From JBKQVT01 sp963727245 (GTDB lineage: Bacteria > Planctomycetota > Planctomycetia > Pirellulales > Thermoguttaceae), in NCBI GenBank assembly GCA_963727245.1, contig CAVSFO010000021.1:1-64000 (forward strand): 64,000 nucleotides of DNA, written 5' to 3'. Below, in pieces: positions 18,304 to 30,369 of the stretch (within the stretch, counting starts at the first letter, position 1; each line of letters opens with the position of its first letter). Both the position numbers and the translations under genes were made by a program. The notes beneath the pieces were generated by a model that saw nothing but the letters and a program-made list of their open reading frames with translations, did not search any database and was not told the origin of the DNA.

Positions 18304-20693
18304 CTACTGCAAGGAGTAGAAGAGCACGTTCAGACCGATGCGGGCGGCATCCTCGCGCTTGTAGCCGCGGCACTCCAGCGAGTCGAGCTTCTCCAGCGCG
18401 CAGCTCAGGTCGAACTGCGAAAAGACCACCCCGTAGCGGTCGCCGAACTTGACCCCTTCGAGCTCCGGGGGCACGCGGCGAACGACGAAGCGGAGCGGCC
18501 CGTTGGCGCTGCCCGGCTGAGGATCGCGGCGCGAGACCGTGGCCAGGTCGAAGCCGCCGTAGACGGTGGTCAGCAGGGGGTCGCCGGCGGGGATCGGCTC
18601 CAGGGGATGGTCGGGGAAGATGGCGGCCATCTCGCGGCGGAAGGACTCGGTGAAGGCCTTGTTGGCGCAGATCGAGTCGGCCAGGATCATGCCGCCGCGC
18701 TCGACGTAAGTCTTCAGTTGCGCCCGCTCCCGATCGGTGAGGTGGAAGCTGTTGCGGCCGTGCATGAAGACGAGGTGATAGTCGAAGAGCGACTCATCGG
18801 TGATGTTCACCAGGCTGGGGTGGAGATCGACGCGAAGTTCTTTTTTTTCGCGGGCGGCGGCTTCCATGAGGTTGATCAACGCCCGCGGCGCGGCGTCGCA
18901 GCCGCCGGGGTGGCGGAGCTTGGCGATGGAGATTCTTCCCCGCTCGGTGTGGTCGCGGGGCTGAACGGCGGCGGCGGTGGTGTCCGGATAGTCGTACTTC
19001 GGCTTCAACTCGCGGTTGGTGGCGTAGGCCAGGACGTTGACGCCGATGGCGCGGGCGGCGTCGATCTGGGCCTGGACGGCGGGAGTGAATCGCTGCTGGC
19101 GGCCGCTCCGCGACAGCTCCCAGAGGCACGACAGCGACGGCCGCGGCTCCTGCGGCGGGTCCGGCGGGGCGTAAACTACGCTGGTGCGGCAACCGAATTC
19201 GATCCCCAGCAGCGGGCGCTGTTGCTGCGGGGGCACGTTCTCTTCGGCATGCCAGATGGGATGGGACGCGTCCAGGAGCTTGAGCCGATACTCCGGGTCG
19301 TTGGCGAACACGTCCGCCATCAGTTGGCGGAAGCCGCGGTCGAAGCCGTCGCCGCCACAATAGCCTTCGGCGAAGAGGAAGCCGCTGCGGTCGAGGTAAT
19401 CGCGGAGCTTCTGGGCCAGCCGCCGGCGCTCGTCGGGGTCGCTGGGCAACGGGCTCCGATTGCCGCAAAGATAGACGACCGGCACCTGCAGCAAGTCGTC
19501 GACCGAGGCCCGGTCCAGCTCGATCACCTGCCAGGTCATGTCGAACCGCCACTTGCTCTCGACGTAGGCGGTGAGGTTGGCGACGTCGTTGCGATGTTGG
19601 TTCCAGTCCAGGCCGTCGCCGTGGCGGAGTTTGGCCATCAGCACGGGGCGGCGGCCCTTGCAGAGAAACAGCAGCGCAAAGCTGGTGCCGATGCGTTCCT
19701 CTTCCTCGGCGTGGTTGCGCCCTTTCCAGTAGCCCGCGGCCATGTGCCCGTGCTGGCTGACCAGGTAGTCGGCGCCCTCGCGGTACCAATCGTGGCCGCC
19801 GATGAAGCGGCGGGCGGTGAGCCGCCCGGCGCGCTCCACGCCGTAAAGATAGTAGAGCCACCACAAGTCGTTGGAGTCGCCGGGATTGGTGCTGACGCTG
19901 AAGTTCCGTCCCAGCCAGTCCATCGCCCGCTCGATGCGGTCGTTCTCCACGTCGCCTTGGGCGCAGCACTGGACGTGATCGCCCTCCGCCTTGGCGTCGG
20001 CCCGGTGGACCATGTTGCCGGCGATGATCAGCGAGGTGATGCCCGCGCAGGTCATGCTGCCGGTGCCGGGCACGGGCTTGTAATAGCCCCAGGAGCCGTC
20101 GAGGTTCTGGCAGTCTTCCCAATAGGCCTTGGCCAGCCGCCAGGTGCGATCTTCGACGCGGATGTCGGTGTGGGCGGCGGTGAAGACCCGCTGCGCCTCG
20201 TAGAGCGCCAGCAGGGCGAACTGGGAATTCGAGTTGTCGCCGTTGCCGCCGGGATAGGACCAGGCCCCGTGGCGCGGACCGGTGGTAATCTGGTTGTCTT
20301 GCAGCCAGGCCGCGTTTTTCTGGATCTGCGACAGATACTTGACCGGGTCGGCGCGGCAATAGACCATGGTTTGCAGCGAGCGGGTGTAGGTGTTCGGCAG
20401 GCCGCCGGGCAGCGAGCTGAGGTGCCGCAAGGCACGCCGCACGTGATCGTCGTTGGGGTCGTCCGCCTCGACGCCGGCGTTGAGCAGGGCGAGCGTGCAC
20501 AAGCAGGTCACCCCCCCCGGCTGGCTGTCGAATTCTTCCCACCTGCCGTCGGGCGCTGCTGCGATTCCAGGTACTTGACGCCGTCGTGGATGGCCTTGCG
20601 GATCTCGTCGGCGGAAATCTCGGCCCGCACCACCGTTACCAACGGTCCAACCAGCCCGGCGGCGATCAGCAAGAGGGTCAAGCGAGCTTTCAT
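18304..20693 (-). CDS. Secreted prenyltransferase-like / DUF4159 protein, copy B (frame broken near 20550)
   Basis: Paralogue of copy A, with the same plan: signal peptide MKARLTLLLIAAGLVGPLVT, toroid repeats (GAWSYPGGNGDNSNSQFALL) and a C-terminal DUF4159 domain with HLVFMHGRNSFHL-like and GGMILADS segments. The signal peptide and SQQRP are in one frame and the remainder (DGRWEEFDSQPGG onward) in another, so a one-base indel lies near 20550-20560, where copy A reads through. Joined length is about 795 residues. It is divergent from the MoxR operon beginning at 20916, and the 222-base gap may hold both promoters. The purine-rich repeat at about 20866-20900 lies in that gap. Confidence 0.87.
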
Positions 20694-20915
20694 GGGGGAC
20701 CTTCCTGGGCTTTGCGGTCGGCAAAGCTTCCATAAGCATAATAGATTTCAGAAGTTAAGGAAGCAAGTCGGGGGCGGCCCGACTGGGTATTGCCGCCGCG
20801 ATGCGTTACAATGCTTAAAGGGAGTTTGACCCGGGAGGGGCCGGGGAAGGGGTGATGATTTCATCCTTCCGCCTTCCACCCTCCCCCTGCCGCCTTTCCT
20901 CAGAGGAATTTTTCG

Positions 20916-21944
<1,029 letters not shown>

Positions 21945-22048
21945 GGATTTGGGGATTTAGGGATTTGGGGATTTAGGGGGGCAAGGGCTGAGCGGAGCGC
22001 CGAAGCCGTCGGTCCCCGCCGCTAAATCCCTAAATCCCCAAATCCCTG
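21945..22048. repeat. GGGATTTAGGGATTTGGGGA tandem and its inverse
   Basis: (G)GGATTTGGGGATTTAGGGAT units follow the MoxR stop. After about 60 unrelated bases the inverse CTAAATCCCTAAATCCCCAA appears just before the four-helix gene. The same inverse units recur after that gene (22459-22496). Confidence 0.88.
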
Positions 22049-22067
22049 ACTTCTGAGGGCGCAGCCC

Positions 22068-22487
22068 ATGGCAACGAGCAGCTACAAGCAACTTCGCGTG
22101 TGGCAAAACGGGATGGAACTGGTGAGCCGCGTTTATCGTCTGACTCGCAGCTTTCCCAGACACGAAGTATTCGGCCTGTCATCCCAGGTGCAACGCGCCG
22201 CAGTTTCCGTCCCCGCCAACATTGCGGAAGGTCACACGCGCGGGACAACCAAGGAGTTCCTTCGCTACGTCACGATAGCGCACGGCTCGCTCGCAGAACT
22301 GGAAACCATGTTTCTAGCGGCCCGAGACCTCCAATATGTCGATGCCGATGAGTTCAACCAACTTGCAGACCTCTGCGATGCCACAGGGCGGATGCTCGGC
22401 GCATTGCGACGCACCTTGGCAAAGAAACTCCACTCCCAAAAATCCCACAACGTCCCCCACGAAATCCCTAAATCCCTAAATCCCTAA
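22068..22487 (+). CDS. Four-helix-bundle protein (S23/Avd-like family)
   Basis: A 139-residue alpha-helical protein of the family first seen in 23S rRNA intervening sequences (TIGR02436; fold shared with diversity-generating-retroelement Avd). Typical residues are LRVWQNGMELVSRVYRLT, QVQRAAVSVPANIAEG and the FLRYVTIAHGSLAELET helix. Its role is unproven; nucleic-acid or protein binding is suspected. It is flanked on both sides by AAATCCCTAAATCCC repeats and interrupts a MoxR-DUF58 gene pair that is normally contiguous, so it was probably inserted. Its last residues (EIPKSLNP) are coded by the repeat itself. Base composition is less GC-rich than that of its neighbours. Confidence 0.88.
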   Translation: MATSSYKQLRVWQNGMELVSRVYRLTRSFPRHEVFGLSSQVQRAAVSVPANIAEGHTRGTTKEFLRYVTIAHGSLAELETMFLAARDLQYVDADEFNQLADLCDATGRMLGALRRTLAKKLHSQKSHNVPHEIPKSLNP

Positions 22488-22496
22488 ATCCCTTTC
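22459..22496. repeat. AAATCCCTAAATCCC repeat overlapping a gene end
   Basis: Three AATCCCTA units cover the last codons and stop of the four-helix gene and end two bases before the DUF58 start codon. They match the units on the other side of the gene. Confidence 0.85.
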
Positions 22497-22498
22497 CG

Positions 22499-23396
22499 AT
22501 GCTCACCGCTGAACGCTACCTGAAGCCCGAGGTCATCCGCCAGATCAAGCGGCTGGATCTGCGCTGCGCAGTTCATCGTGCAGGGGTTTCTGCACGGGCT
22601 GCACGCCAGCCCCTTCCACGGCTTTTCCGTCGAGTTCAGCGAGCATCGCAAGTACACGCCCGGCGACGATCCCAAGGACATCGATTGGCTGATCTACGCC
22701 AAGACGGACAAGTATTACATCAAGAAATTCGAGGCGGAGACCAACATCACCGGCTACCTGGTGATGGATTTGAGCCGCTCGATGGGCTACACCTATCGCC
22801 AGGAGCTGACGAAGTTCGACTACGGCATCTGCCTGGCGGCCGCGCTGTGCTACTTGATGATTCACCAGCAGGACCCGGTGGGACTGATCACCTTCGACGA
22901 GAAGATTTGCGGCAGCCTGCGGCCGCGGACGCGGCGCAGCCACCTGGGCGACGTGCTCTCGCTGCTGGCCAACCTAAAGCCCAAGGGAAAGACCGACATC
23001 GCCCATAGCCTGACCCAGGTGGCGGCCATGCTCCGCCATGCCAGCCTGGTGATGATCTTTTCCGACTTGCTGGGCGAGCGGGGACCGATCATGGACTCGC
23101 TCTACCGCCTGCGGCACGGCGGACACGACGTCATCCTCTTTCACATCCTCGACGAGGCCGAAGTCCATTTTCCCTTCCGGGGCATGGTCGAGATGGAAGA
23201 TCCCGAGGACCAGCGGCGGCTGGCCCTCGACGCCAGCGCCTTTCGGGCCGACTATCTGGCCGAGGTGGAGAGCTTTCGCGACGCCTATCGCCGCGAATGC
23301 TCGCAGGCCCGCGTCGATTACGTTCCCCTGGATACGAGTATGCAGTTCGACCGGGCGTTGACGGAGTACCTGATAAATCGATCACAACGCGGATAG
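22499..23396 (+). CDS. DUF58 domain protein, MoxR partner (frame broken at 22565)
   Basis: From ATG 22499: MLTAERYLKPEVIRQIKRLD, a typical DUF58 start. One extra T at 22565 shifts the frame; without it the reading is LDLRAQFIVQGFLHGLHASP, a known conserved run. The rest, SVEFSEHRKYTPGDDPKDID, has the DUF58 motif, followed by a VWA-like core with MDLSRSMGY (MIDAS DxSxS) and IFSDLLGE. About 298 residues, soluble, probably cytoplasmic. It follows the MoxR gene after the inserted four-helix gene. Confidence 0.88.
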
Positions 23397-23451
23397 CAGC
23401 GCAGCGGCGCGGATGGCCCGGCGCCTGGAATTGACGAAGAAACAGGCGGGG

Positions 23452-23495
23452 ACTGTCCCAATTTTCGTCAGACGAAAATGGGACTGTCCCCTTGG
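23452..23495. repeat. GGGGACTGTCCC / ATTTTCG inverted element
   Basis: GGGGACTGTCCCAATTTTCG, then TCAGA, then CGAAAATGGGACTGTCCCC: two nearly complementary arms around a 5-base loop, between the DUF58 and BatA-like genes. A related GGGGACGGTCCCCATTTTCG lies inside the start of the HlyD gene at 30407. Confidence 0.88.
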
Positions 23496-23542
23496 GAAGT
23501 ACACCGGGCGGGCGGCGGGCAGCCCCGGCCGCTAAGCGAACC

Positions 23543-25675
23543 ATGACCTTCGTAAACGCCTCACTCATTTTCGGTTCCGCGCTGATCGCCGTGCCGATCA
23601 TCCTGCACCTGATCATGCGCCGCAAGCCGGTGCGGCTGGAGTTTCCGGCGCTGCGATTCATCCGGCAGCGGCACGACACGAACCAACGGCGCTTGCGGCT
23701 GCGGCACTTGCTGTTGCTGCTGCTGCGGATGGCGGCCATTGCGCTGCTGGCCTTCGCGCTGGCGCGGCCGAGCGTGAAAATGGGCGCCAGCGTCCTGGGC
23801 AGCCAGGAATCGCCGGTGGCCGCCGCCTTGGTCTTCGATGCCGCGCCGCGCATGGCCTACCGGCACGAAAACAAGACGCGGCTGGAGGTGGCGCAGCAGT
23901 GGGGCCTGTCGCTGCTGCCCGATCTGCCGCCGGGAAGCCAGATCGCCGTCTTCGACACCCGCGGCGACCAGAACGGCTTCGCCGCCGATCGCGGGCTGGC
24001 CAAGCAACGCATCCAGCGGCTGGAAACGGTGACCGATTCCCAGCCCCTGACGCAGGCCGTCGAGGACGCCGTTCGTCTGCTGGGCCAGAGCGGGCTGGCG
24101 CGCCGGGAGATCTACGTCTTTACCGATCTTGCCCGGGCGGCCTGGCCCAGCGACGCCGCCGCCACGCTGCAGGATCGCCTCAGCAAAGCCCCCGGCGTCA
24201 ACATCTACCTGATCGACGTGGGCGTCAAGGAGCCGCAGGATTTCTCCTTGGGTGAAGTGCGGCTGTCGCACCAGGTGCTCTCCAACCTCGGCGCGCTGGA
24301 GCTCGACACCGACCTGTCGTGCATCGGCCCGGGGGGCGAGCGGACCGTCGAGCTGTACCTCGACGACGCCAAGCGGGAGCAGAAAACGATCTCGCTGCCG
24401 GCGAATCAGTCGCAGCAAGTGGGGTTTCGCGTCGAAGGGCTCGCCCAGGGCACGCACCAGGGACTGCTGCGGATCGTGGGGCAGGACGGCCTGCCGGAGG
24501 ACGACGTGCGCTTCTTCACCGTGGAGGTCAAGCCGCCCTGGCGCGTGCTGATCGCGGCGGCGAAGCCCGCCGAGCAACGGGCATTTCTCTTCTCCACGGC
24601 GTTGGCGCCGACGACCTGGGTGAAACTGGGGCGGGCCCGCTTCGATTGCCAGGTGATCGGGCTGGACAAGCTGCCGCAGCAGGCCCTGGACGGCTATGCG
24701 GCCGTGTGCCTCTTGGACCCGACGCCGCTGGAAGCGGCGCTGTGGCAGAAATTGGGCGATTACGCCGCCGAGGGGCATGGCGTGGCGATCTTCCTGGGCC
24801 GCAATGCCCGACCCGTCGATTCCTTCAACGTCGCCGCCGCGCAGCGCCTGCTGCCGGGCAAGTTGCTGCGGCAGGCGCGGCGTCCCGACGGCGACGCTTA
24901 CCTCGCCCCGCGGACGCTGGAACATCCCATCCTGGTCGAACTCCGCGGCCGCGCCGCCGAAATCCCCTGGGAAGACGCCCCCGTCTACCGCTATTGGGAA
25001 TTGGAACCGCCGCCGGCCGGCGTGGGCGTGGTGCTCCCCTATCTCGACGGTCGCCCCGCCCTGCTGGAACGCCCCCTGGGCAACGGCCGGGTGCTGACCA
25101 TGACCACGCCGGTATCCGACTCGCCCAGGCTCGACCGCGCGCCGTGGAACTTGTTGCTGCTGGCCGGCGACTTCTCCTGGCCCTCCGTGCTGCTGGTCAA
25201 CGGCATGATGTCGTACCTGGTCGGCGGCAGCCGCGAGCAACTCAACTACCTTGCCGGTCAGACTGCCGTCTTGCCCGTCGACGAGCAAAACCGCCAGAGG
25301 ACCTACGTGCTCACCGCGCCGGGCAACGTGAAGTCGACGTTGTCGGCCGACCTGAAGCAACACGCGCTGGTCGTGACGACCGCCGAGCAGCCGGGGAACT
25401 ATCGCATCCAGGCGGGCGGCCGGACCGAGGGCGTGGACCGGGGCTTCAGCGTCAACCTGGCCCCCGAGCAGACCCAACTCGACCGCAGCGAGGAGAAGCA
25501 ACTGTTCGGCCTGTTCGGTTCCTTCAAGGACATTGTGTCGCTGAGCCGCGATCACATCGATCGCAGCGTCAGCATGGCGCGCGTGGGCCGCGAATTGTAT
25601 CCCTCCTTGATCTTCCTCGTCGCCCTGGTCTTGGCCATGGAGTACCTGGTGGCCAACCGATTTTACAAACCATGA
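23543..25675 (+). CDS. BatA-like membrane protein with N-terminal aerotolerance domain
   Basis: A 710-residue product. ATG 23543 gives MTFVNASLIFGSALIAVPIILHL (shown to 20 as MTFVNASLIFGSALIAVPII), the N-terminal aerotolerance domain (BatA/PF07584) with RRKPVRLEFPALRFI and LRHLLLLLLRMAAIALLAFA. A periplasmic VWA-like region and beta domains follow, and a final helix EYLVANRFYKP. Such proteins sit in the inner membrane with MoxR/DUF58 partners and are believed to assist envelope protein assembly or stress resistance. An earlier start at 23492 would include repeat-derived residues. The stop is 12 bases before the next gene's start. The frame is intact over 2.1 kb. Confidence 0.87.
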   Translation: MTFVNASLIFGSALIAVPIILHLIMRRKPVRLEFPALRFIRQRHDTNQRRLRLRHLLLLLLRMAAIALLAFALARPSVKMGASVLGSQESPVAAALVFDAAPRMAYRHENKTRLEVAQQWGLSLLPDLPPGSQIAVFDTRGDQNGFAADRGLAKQRIQRLETVTDSQPLTQAVEDAVRLLGQSGLARREIYVFTDLARAAWPSDAAATLQDRLSKAPGVNIYLIDVGVKEPQDFSLGEVRLSHQVLSNLGALELDTDLSCIGPGGERTVELYLDDAKREQKTISLPANQSQQVGFRVEGLAQGTHQGLLRIVGQDGLPEDDVRFFTVEVKPPWRVLIAAAKPAEQRAFLFSTALAPTTWVKLGRARFDCQVIGLDKLPQQALDGYAAVCLLDPTPLEAALWQKLGDYAAEGHGVAIFLGRNARPVDSFNVAAAQRLLPGKLLRQARRPDGDAYLAPRTLEHPILVELRGRAAEIPWEDAPVYRYWELEPPPAGVGVVLPYLDGRPALLERPLGNGRVLTMTTPVSDSPRLDRAPWNLLLLAGDFSWPSVLLVNGMMSYLVGGSREQLNYLAGQTAVLPVDEQNRQRTYVLTAPGNVKSTLSADLKQHALVVTTAEQPGNYRIQAGGRTEGVDRGFSVNLAPEQTQLDRSEEKQLFGLFGSFKDIVSLSRDHIDRSVSMARVGRELYPSLIFLVALVLAMEYLVANRFYKP

Positions 25676-25687
25676 ACGCCTATCGCC

Positions 25688-27944
25688 ATGTTCGAACTGT
25701 CCTTCTATCCGATCGCCGACAGCTACTTGCTGGTGGCCGTGGCGGCGCTGGCCTTGGCCGGCCTGCTGCTGCTGAGGCCGGCCCAGGGCACGGTGACGAT
25801 GCGGCGGCGGTTGCTGTTGGCGGCGGTGCGGGCCGCGGTCGTCGTGCTGGTCGTCCTGGCCATGCTCCGCCCCACCGTGGTCTATACGGAAATGAAGACG
25901 GAGAAGGCCACGCTGGTCTTCCTGCTGGACGGGTCGCGGAGCATGTCGGTCCTCGACGCCCTGGCCGGCAAGTCGCGTTGGGAGGCGCTGCGGAGCTGTT
26001 TGGCCGATGCCGCGCCCGCCCTGCGGGAGTTGCAACGCGAGTTCGACGTCAAGGCGTACGTCTTCGACCGCAACGTCCACCCGGTCGAGGTCGGCAGCGA
26101 CGGCAAGATCGCCTTGCCGGAAAAACCCGCAGGCCAGGAAACGGCCATCGGCGCCGCCCTCAAGGACGTCCTGCAACAGGAGCAGGGGAAGCGGCTGCTG
26201 GGCGTGATCGTCTTGACCGACGGCGGCCAGCGCGCCTTGCCGCCGCGCGATCTGCCGCCGCAGACCGCCGCCGCCTATCTGAAACACCAGGGCGACAAGC
26301 TGTTCACCGTCGTCTTCGGCCAATCGCAGGGGCTGGGCGGCGCCAAGGACGTCGCCGTCACGGAACTGCTGGTCAATCCCACCGTGTTCGTGAAGAATGA
26401 ATTGACCGTCAGCGGGCAGGTGCGCATCGACGGCTACGTCAACCGCGACATCCCCGTGCGCGTGCTCTTCGAGACGTCGCCGGGCAAGATGGAAGTCGTC
26501 GCCCAAGACAAAGTCAGGGCGGTCAGGGACGGAGAGATCATTCCGGTGAAACTCAAGTTCATCCCGGAGACGCCGGGCGAATGCAAACTGACGCTGGACG
26601 CGCCCCCCAGCTCGACGAGCTGGTGACGACCAACAACGAGCTCAGCACCTTCGTGCACGTGCGCAAGGGGGGGCTCAACGTGCTGTATATTGAAGGGACG
26701 TTCCGCGTGGAGCAGACGTTCATCCGCCGGGCGCTGGATTCTTCGCACGACATCCACGTCGATTACCTGCGGCTGGATGCGCGGCGTCCCGAGACCCGGC
26801 CCGGCGACATGGCGACCTATTTCCAGCCGGGCAAGTACGAGGTGTATATTCTCGGCAACGTCGATTCGACCGCCTTCCGGGAAGCGGAGCTGCACGACCT
26901 GGCGGACGCGGTGAACAAGGGGGCGGGGCTGATGATGCTGGGGGGCTTTCACAGTTTCGGCCCGGGACGCTATTCGGAGACCCCGCTGGCCAACGTCCTG
27001 CCGGTGAAGATGGATCGCCTGGACCGGCAGAACTTCGATGACCCCATCCGCAGCGATCTGCACTGGCCCGGCCCGCTGCACATGATGCCCACCGACGAGG
27101 GGCTGCGCCACTTCGTCCTGATGTTGGCCGGCAGCCGCGAGGAGAACGAGGCGCTGTGGAAGAAGCTGCCGCCGCTGGACGGGGCCAATCAGTTCCTGCG
27201 GCTGGCCCCCGGGGCGATCGTGCTGGCCGATGCGGGCGAGGGCAAGCCGCTGTTGGTCTCGCACAACTACGGCGCCGGCCGCGTGCTGGCCTTCGGCGGC
27301 GATACCACCTGGCACTGGTGGATGCGGGGATTCGAAACCGCCCATAAACGCTTCTGGCGGCAGATCGTCCTCTGGCTGGCCCGCAAAGATCAGGCCATGG
27401 AAGGCAACGTCTGGGTGCGGATGGAAAAGCGGCGTTTTGCGCGGCCGAGCGCGTGGCATTCACGGCCGGGGCCCAGTCGCCCAGCGGCGAGTTGATCAAG
27501 GACGCCGACTACAAGGCCGAGATCGTCTCTCCCGACGGCAGCCGCAGCCCCTTGGCCCTGGTCCACCAGGGAGACCAGATGGTGGGCTCGTTCCGCCAGA
27601 CCCAGGCGGCCGGCGATTACGCCATTGAAGTGACGGCCACGGAGAAGGACCACGTGTTGGGCAGCGCCCGGGCCCGGTTCACCGTCTTTGCCCAGGACCT
27701 GGAACTGGACAATGCCGCGGCCGACGCCACGGCCATGGAGAGCCTGGCGGCCATGACCGACGGCCGCGCGCTCGCGGCGGAGAAGCTTCCCGAGTTGATC
27801 CGGCAGCTTGCCGAGCAGACCCAAGACCTGCAAGTGCCGCAGAAGACGACGAAGACCTTCTGGGACAAGTGGTCGTTTTTCCTGGCCTTGGTCGGATTGT
27901 TGACGGTGGAGTGGTATTTCCGAAAACGATGGGGATTGGTATAG
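25688..27944 (+). CDS. Membrane VWA / glutamine-amidotransferase-like protein (two frame breaks)
   Basis: Three consecutive reading frames code one protein of about 752 residues. Part 1 has two N-terminal helices and a VWA domain with FLLDGSRSMSVLDALAG (MIDAS) and VIVLTDGGQ. At a run of six C (26603-26608) the frame shifts; part 2 is the class I GATase-like domain (NVLYIEGTFRVEQTFIRRAL, GAGLMMLGGFHSFGPG, LAFGGDTTWHWW). Near 27434-27440, by a TTTT run, it shifts again; part 3 is a beta domain and a last helix WSFFLALVGLLTVEWYF. The architecture is standard for the last gene of planctomycete MoxR/BatA operons. The catalytic Cys of true amidotransferases is not evident, so this is likely a binding or scaffold domain. 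Confidence 0.87.
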
Positions 27945-28294
27945 ATCGGGGCCTGAGGCTGACGGGGCTTTTCCGTCCCTCTTGGCAGGCAGGGGTCGGC
28001 AGCCCCTCTCTCGGAGGGAAAAGCAGAGACGCCGGCGTGGTCTATCCTTCCAAATGGGGACAGGATGGGGTAAACAGTATAGATCATGCCCGCTTTAGCC
28101 CAATACTGTTCAATGAGCGGTGCGATCGAGGTCCCCTCTCCCTCCGGGAGAGGGTTAGGGTGAGGGGGATTAAGGGGAATGCCGGCCACTTGGACCACGC
28201 CTTTCCTCCGCCTCGCCCTCACCCCTTCCCTCTCCCGGAGGGAGAGGGGGACTCCTCGCTTTAGCCGAGATGGGACCCAGCAGGACTTGATCCT
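27945..28294. other. Gene-free stretch after the MoxR operon
   Basis: The stretch contains the 28134-28251 inverted element (listed separately) and otherwise no recognised gene. A short GGCAGGCAGGGGTCGGCAGC segment near 27983 can fold. It separates the MoxR operon from the HlyD cluster, so the latter probably has its own promoter, not identified here. Confidence 0.5.
28134..28251. repeat. CCCCTCTCCCTCCGGGAGAG inverted element, miniature-transposon-like
   Basis: The left arm CCCCTCTCCCTCCGGGAGAG continues with GGTTAGGGTGAGGGGGA (28134-28170). The right arm (28210-28251) is its inverse: CCCTCACCCCTTCCCTCTCC, then CGGAGGGAGAGGGGGA. The 40-base centre is unrelated. The same two-armed layout, with matching outer flank (AATGAGCG..CGAT.GAGGT), occurs at 46429-46559. 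Single arms are at 37571, 47717, 49970 and 61657. Confidence 0.88.
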
Positions 28295-30344
28295 ATGAGC
28301 ATCGAACAACCGCTCGACCCGCAGCTCATCGATCAGACCAAGCGGCAGATCCAGTCGCTGGTCCAGGAGATCGAGCAGTTATCGAGGCAGAACATCACGC
28401 CCGGCGAGTTCTACAGCGAATTCCTGGGGCGGATCGTTTCCGCGCTGGCGGCGATTGGCGGGGCCGTCTGGGCGGTCAACGAGGAAAGCCAGTTGGCCCT
28501 GCAATATCAGATCAACTTCCAGCAGACCAACCTCGGCGACAACCAGGCGGCCCAGGCCCAACACGCCCGCTTGCTCTACCAGGCGATGGCCTCGACGGAA
28601 GGGATATTGGCGCCGGCGCATTCGGGCACGGGTGCAGGCGACGAGGCGGCCAACCCCACCGATTTCCTGCTCGTGTTGGCCCCCTTGCGGACCGAAATGG
28701 AAGTGGTGGGCGTGGTCGAGGTGTTGCAGCGGAACGACACCGGGACGACCGTGCAGCGCGGCTATCTCCGCTTCCTGCTGGAAATGTGCCAGCGGGCCGG
28801 CGATTTCCTCAAGAGCCGCCAACTGCGGCACTTCTCCGACCGGCAAGTCCTCTGGTCCCGGCTGGAGGATTTCACCCGCACCGTCCATGCCTCGCTGGAG
28901 CCGATCGAGACGGCCTACACGATCGCCAACGAGGGGCGGCGGCTGATCGAGTGCGACCGCATCAGCGTGGCCATCCGCAAGGGCAATCGCTGCGTGATCC
29001 AGGCGGTCAGCGGCCAGGACGTCTTCGACAAGCGTTCCAACACGATCCGCTTGCTGGGGCGATTGGCCTCGGCGGTGGTGACCAGCGGCGAAGCGATCTG
29101 GTATACGGGCGACACCCAGGACATGGCCCCGCAAGTCGAAGAGGCCGTGCAGGAATACGTCGACGAGTCGCACTCGAAGATGGTGGCCGTGCTGCCCCTG
29201 CGGCGGCCGCCCCTGGACGAGGAAGACGATCCCGAGAATCGCCAGGAGCCGCCGCCGGCCGTCGGCGCCCTGATCGTCGAGCAGATCGAGGACAGCCGCC
29301 TGGCGCCGGCCATGACGCAGCGGGTGGAAGTGGTCTGCCGGCACAGCTCCACGGCGCTGGCCAACGCCATGGAACATCAGGACCTGTTTCTCATGCCCGT
29401 CTGGCGGGCCCTGGGCAAGACCCGCTGGATCGTCGGCGCCGCGCACGCTACCCAAGACGCTCACCATCTCCGCCGCGGTGCTGGCGCTGGTGGCGGCGTT
29501 GTTCCTCTGGCCCTACGATTTCCAGATCGAATCGAAGGGGACCTTGGAACCGGTCGTTCGCCGCGACGTGTTCGCCGGCATCGACGGCGTGGTGGTCGAC
29601 GTGCCCGCCCAACACGGCAAGCGCGTGGCCGAAGGGGATACGCTGGTCCGCCTCCGCAACACCGACGCCGAACAGGCGATGACCCAAGTCGAGGGGCAGC
29701 GCCTGGTCGCCATCGACCGCATCGGTTCCCTGCAGCGAACGCTGCTGGAAGAGCGGCAGCTCCGCCCCGAAGACCACGCCCGCCTCTCCGGCGAACTGGC
29801 CGAGGAGCAGGAGAAACTCATCAACCTCGACGCCCAACAAGTCATCTGCCGCAAGCGCATCGACGAGCTCGAGGTCCACAGCCCGATCCGCGGCGTGGTC
29901 GTCACCTGGGACGTCGACAACCGCCTCAAGCGCCGGCCGGTGACGCGCGGGCAGACGCTTTTGCAGGTGGCCGACCCCGAGGGCCCCTGGCAGCTCGAAC
30001 TTCACGTGCCCGAAAACGACATGGGCTACATCGCCTCGGCGCAGCGGAACCTGGACCAGGAGCCGGGCCTGGGCAAGGACTTGAAAGTGACCTACATCCT
30101 CGCCACCACGCCGGGCACGAAGTATTACGGCACCGTGACCGAGGTCGCCCGCAGCGCCGAAGTCCGCGGCGAGGAAGGAAACACCGTGCTGGTCAAGGTG
30201 GCCATCCAGAAGAGCGATCTGACCGATCCCATTCCGGGCGCGACGGTCACGGCCAAGGTCTATTGTGGCCGGCGGCCCATCGGCTACGTTCTGTTTCACA
30301 GCGTGATTGCGTTCATCGAATCGCGCATCCTGTTCCGCTTGTAA
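28295..30344 (+). CDS. GAF domain - HlyD membrane-fusion protein (frame broken near 29440)
   Basis: From ATG 28295. N-terminal 180 residues: coiled-coil start (QIQSLVQEIEQLSRQN) and a divergent GAF-like domain. Residues about 190-370: a second GAF domain (TIANEGRRLIECDRISVAIR, WYTGDTQDMAP, AVLPLRRPPL). The frame then shifts near 29436-29442. In the new frame come TLPKTLTISAAVLALVAALF (one membrane helix), the HlyD/biotinyl-lipoyl domain (FAGIDGVVVDVPAQHGKRVAEGD), a coiled coil and a beta barrel to the stop at 30344. The topology suggests a cytoplasmic sensor joined to a periplasmic adaptor. It is the first of three adjacent HlyD-domain genes. Total about 682 residues. Confidence 0.83.
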
Positions 30345-30369
30345 GATGCTTCCGCGAGGAGAAAATGTC

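Noticed and set aside
23561..26506. 981-codon open frame antisense to the BatA-like and VWA genes
   Set aside because: Mirror frame of strongly supported genes; composition (His, Arg, Gln) is typical of high-GC antisense frames.
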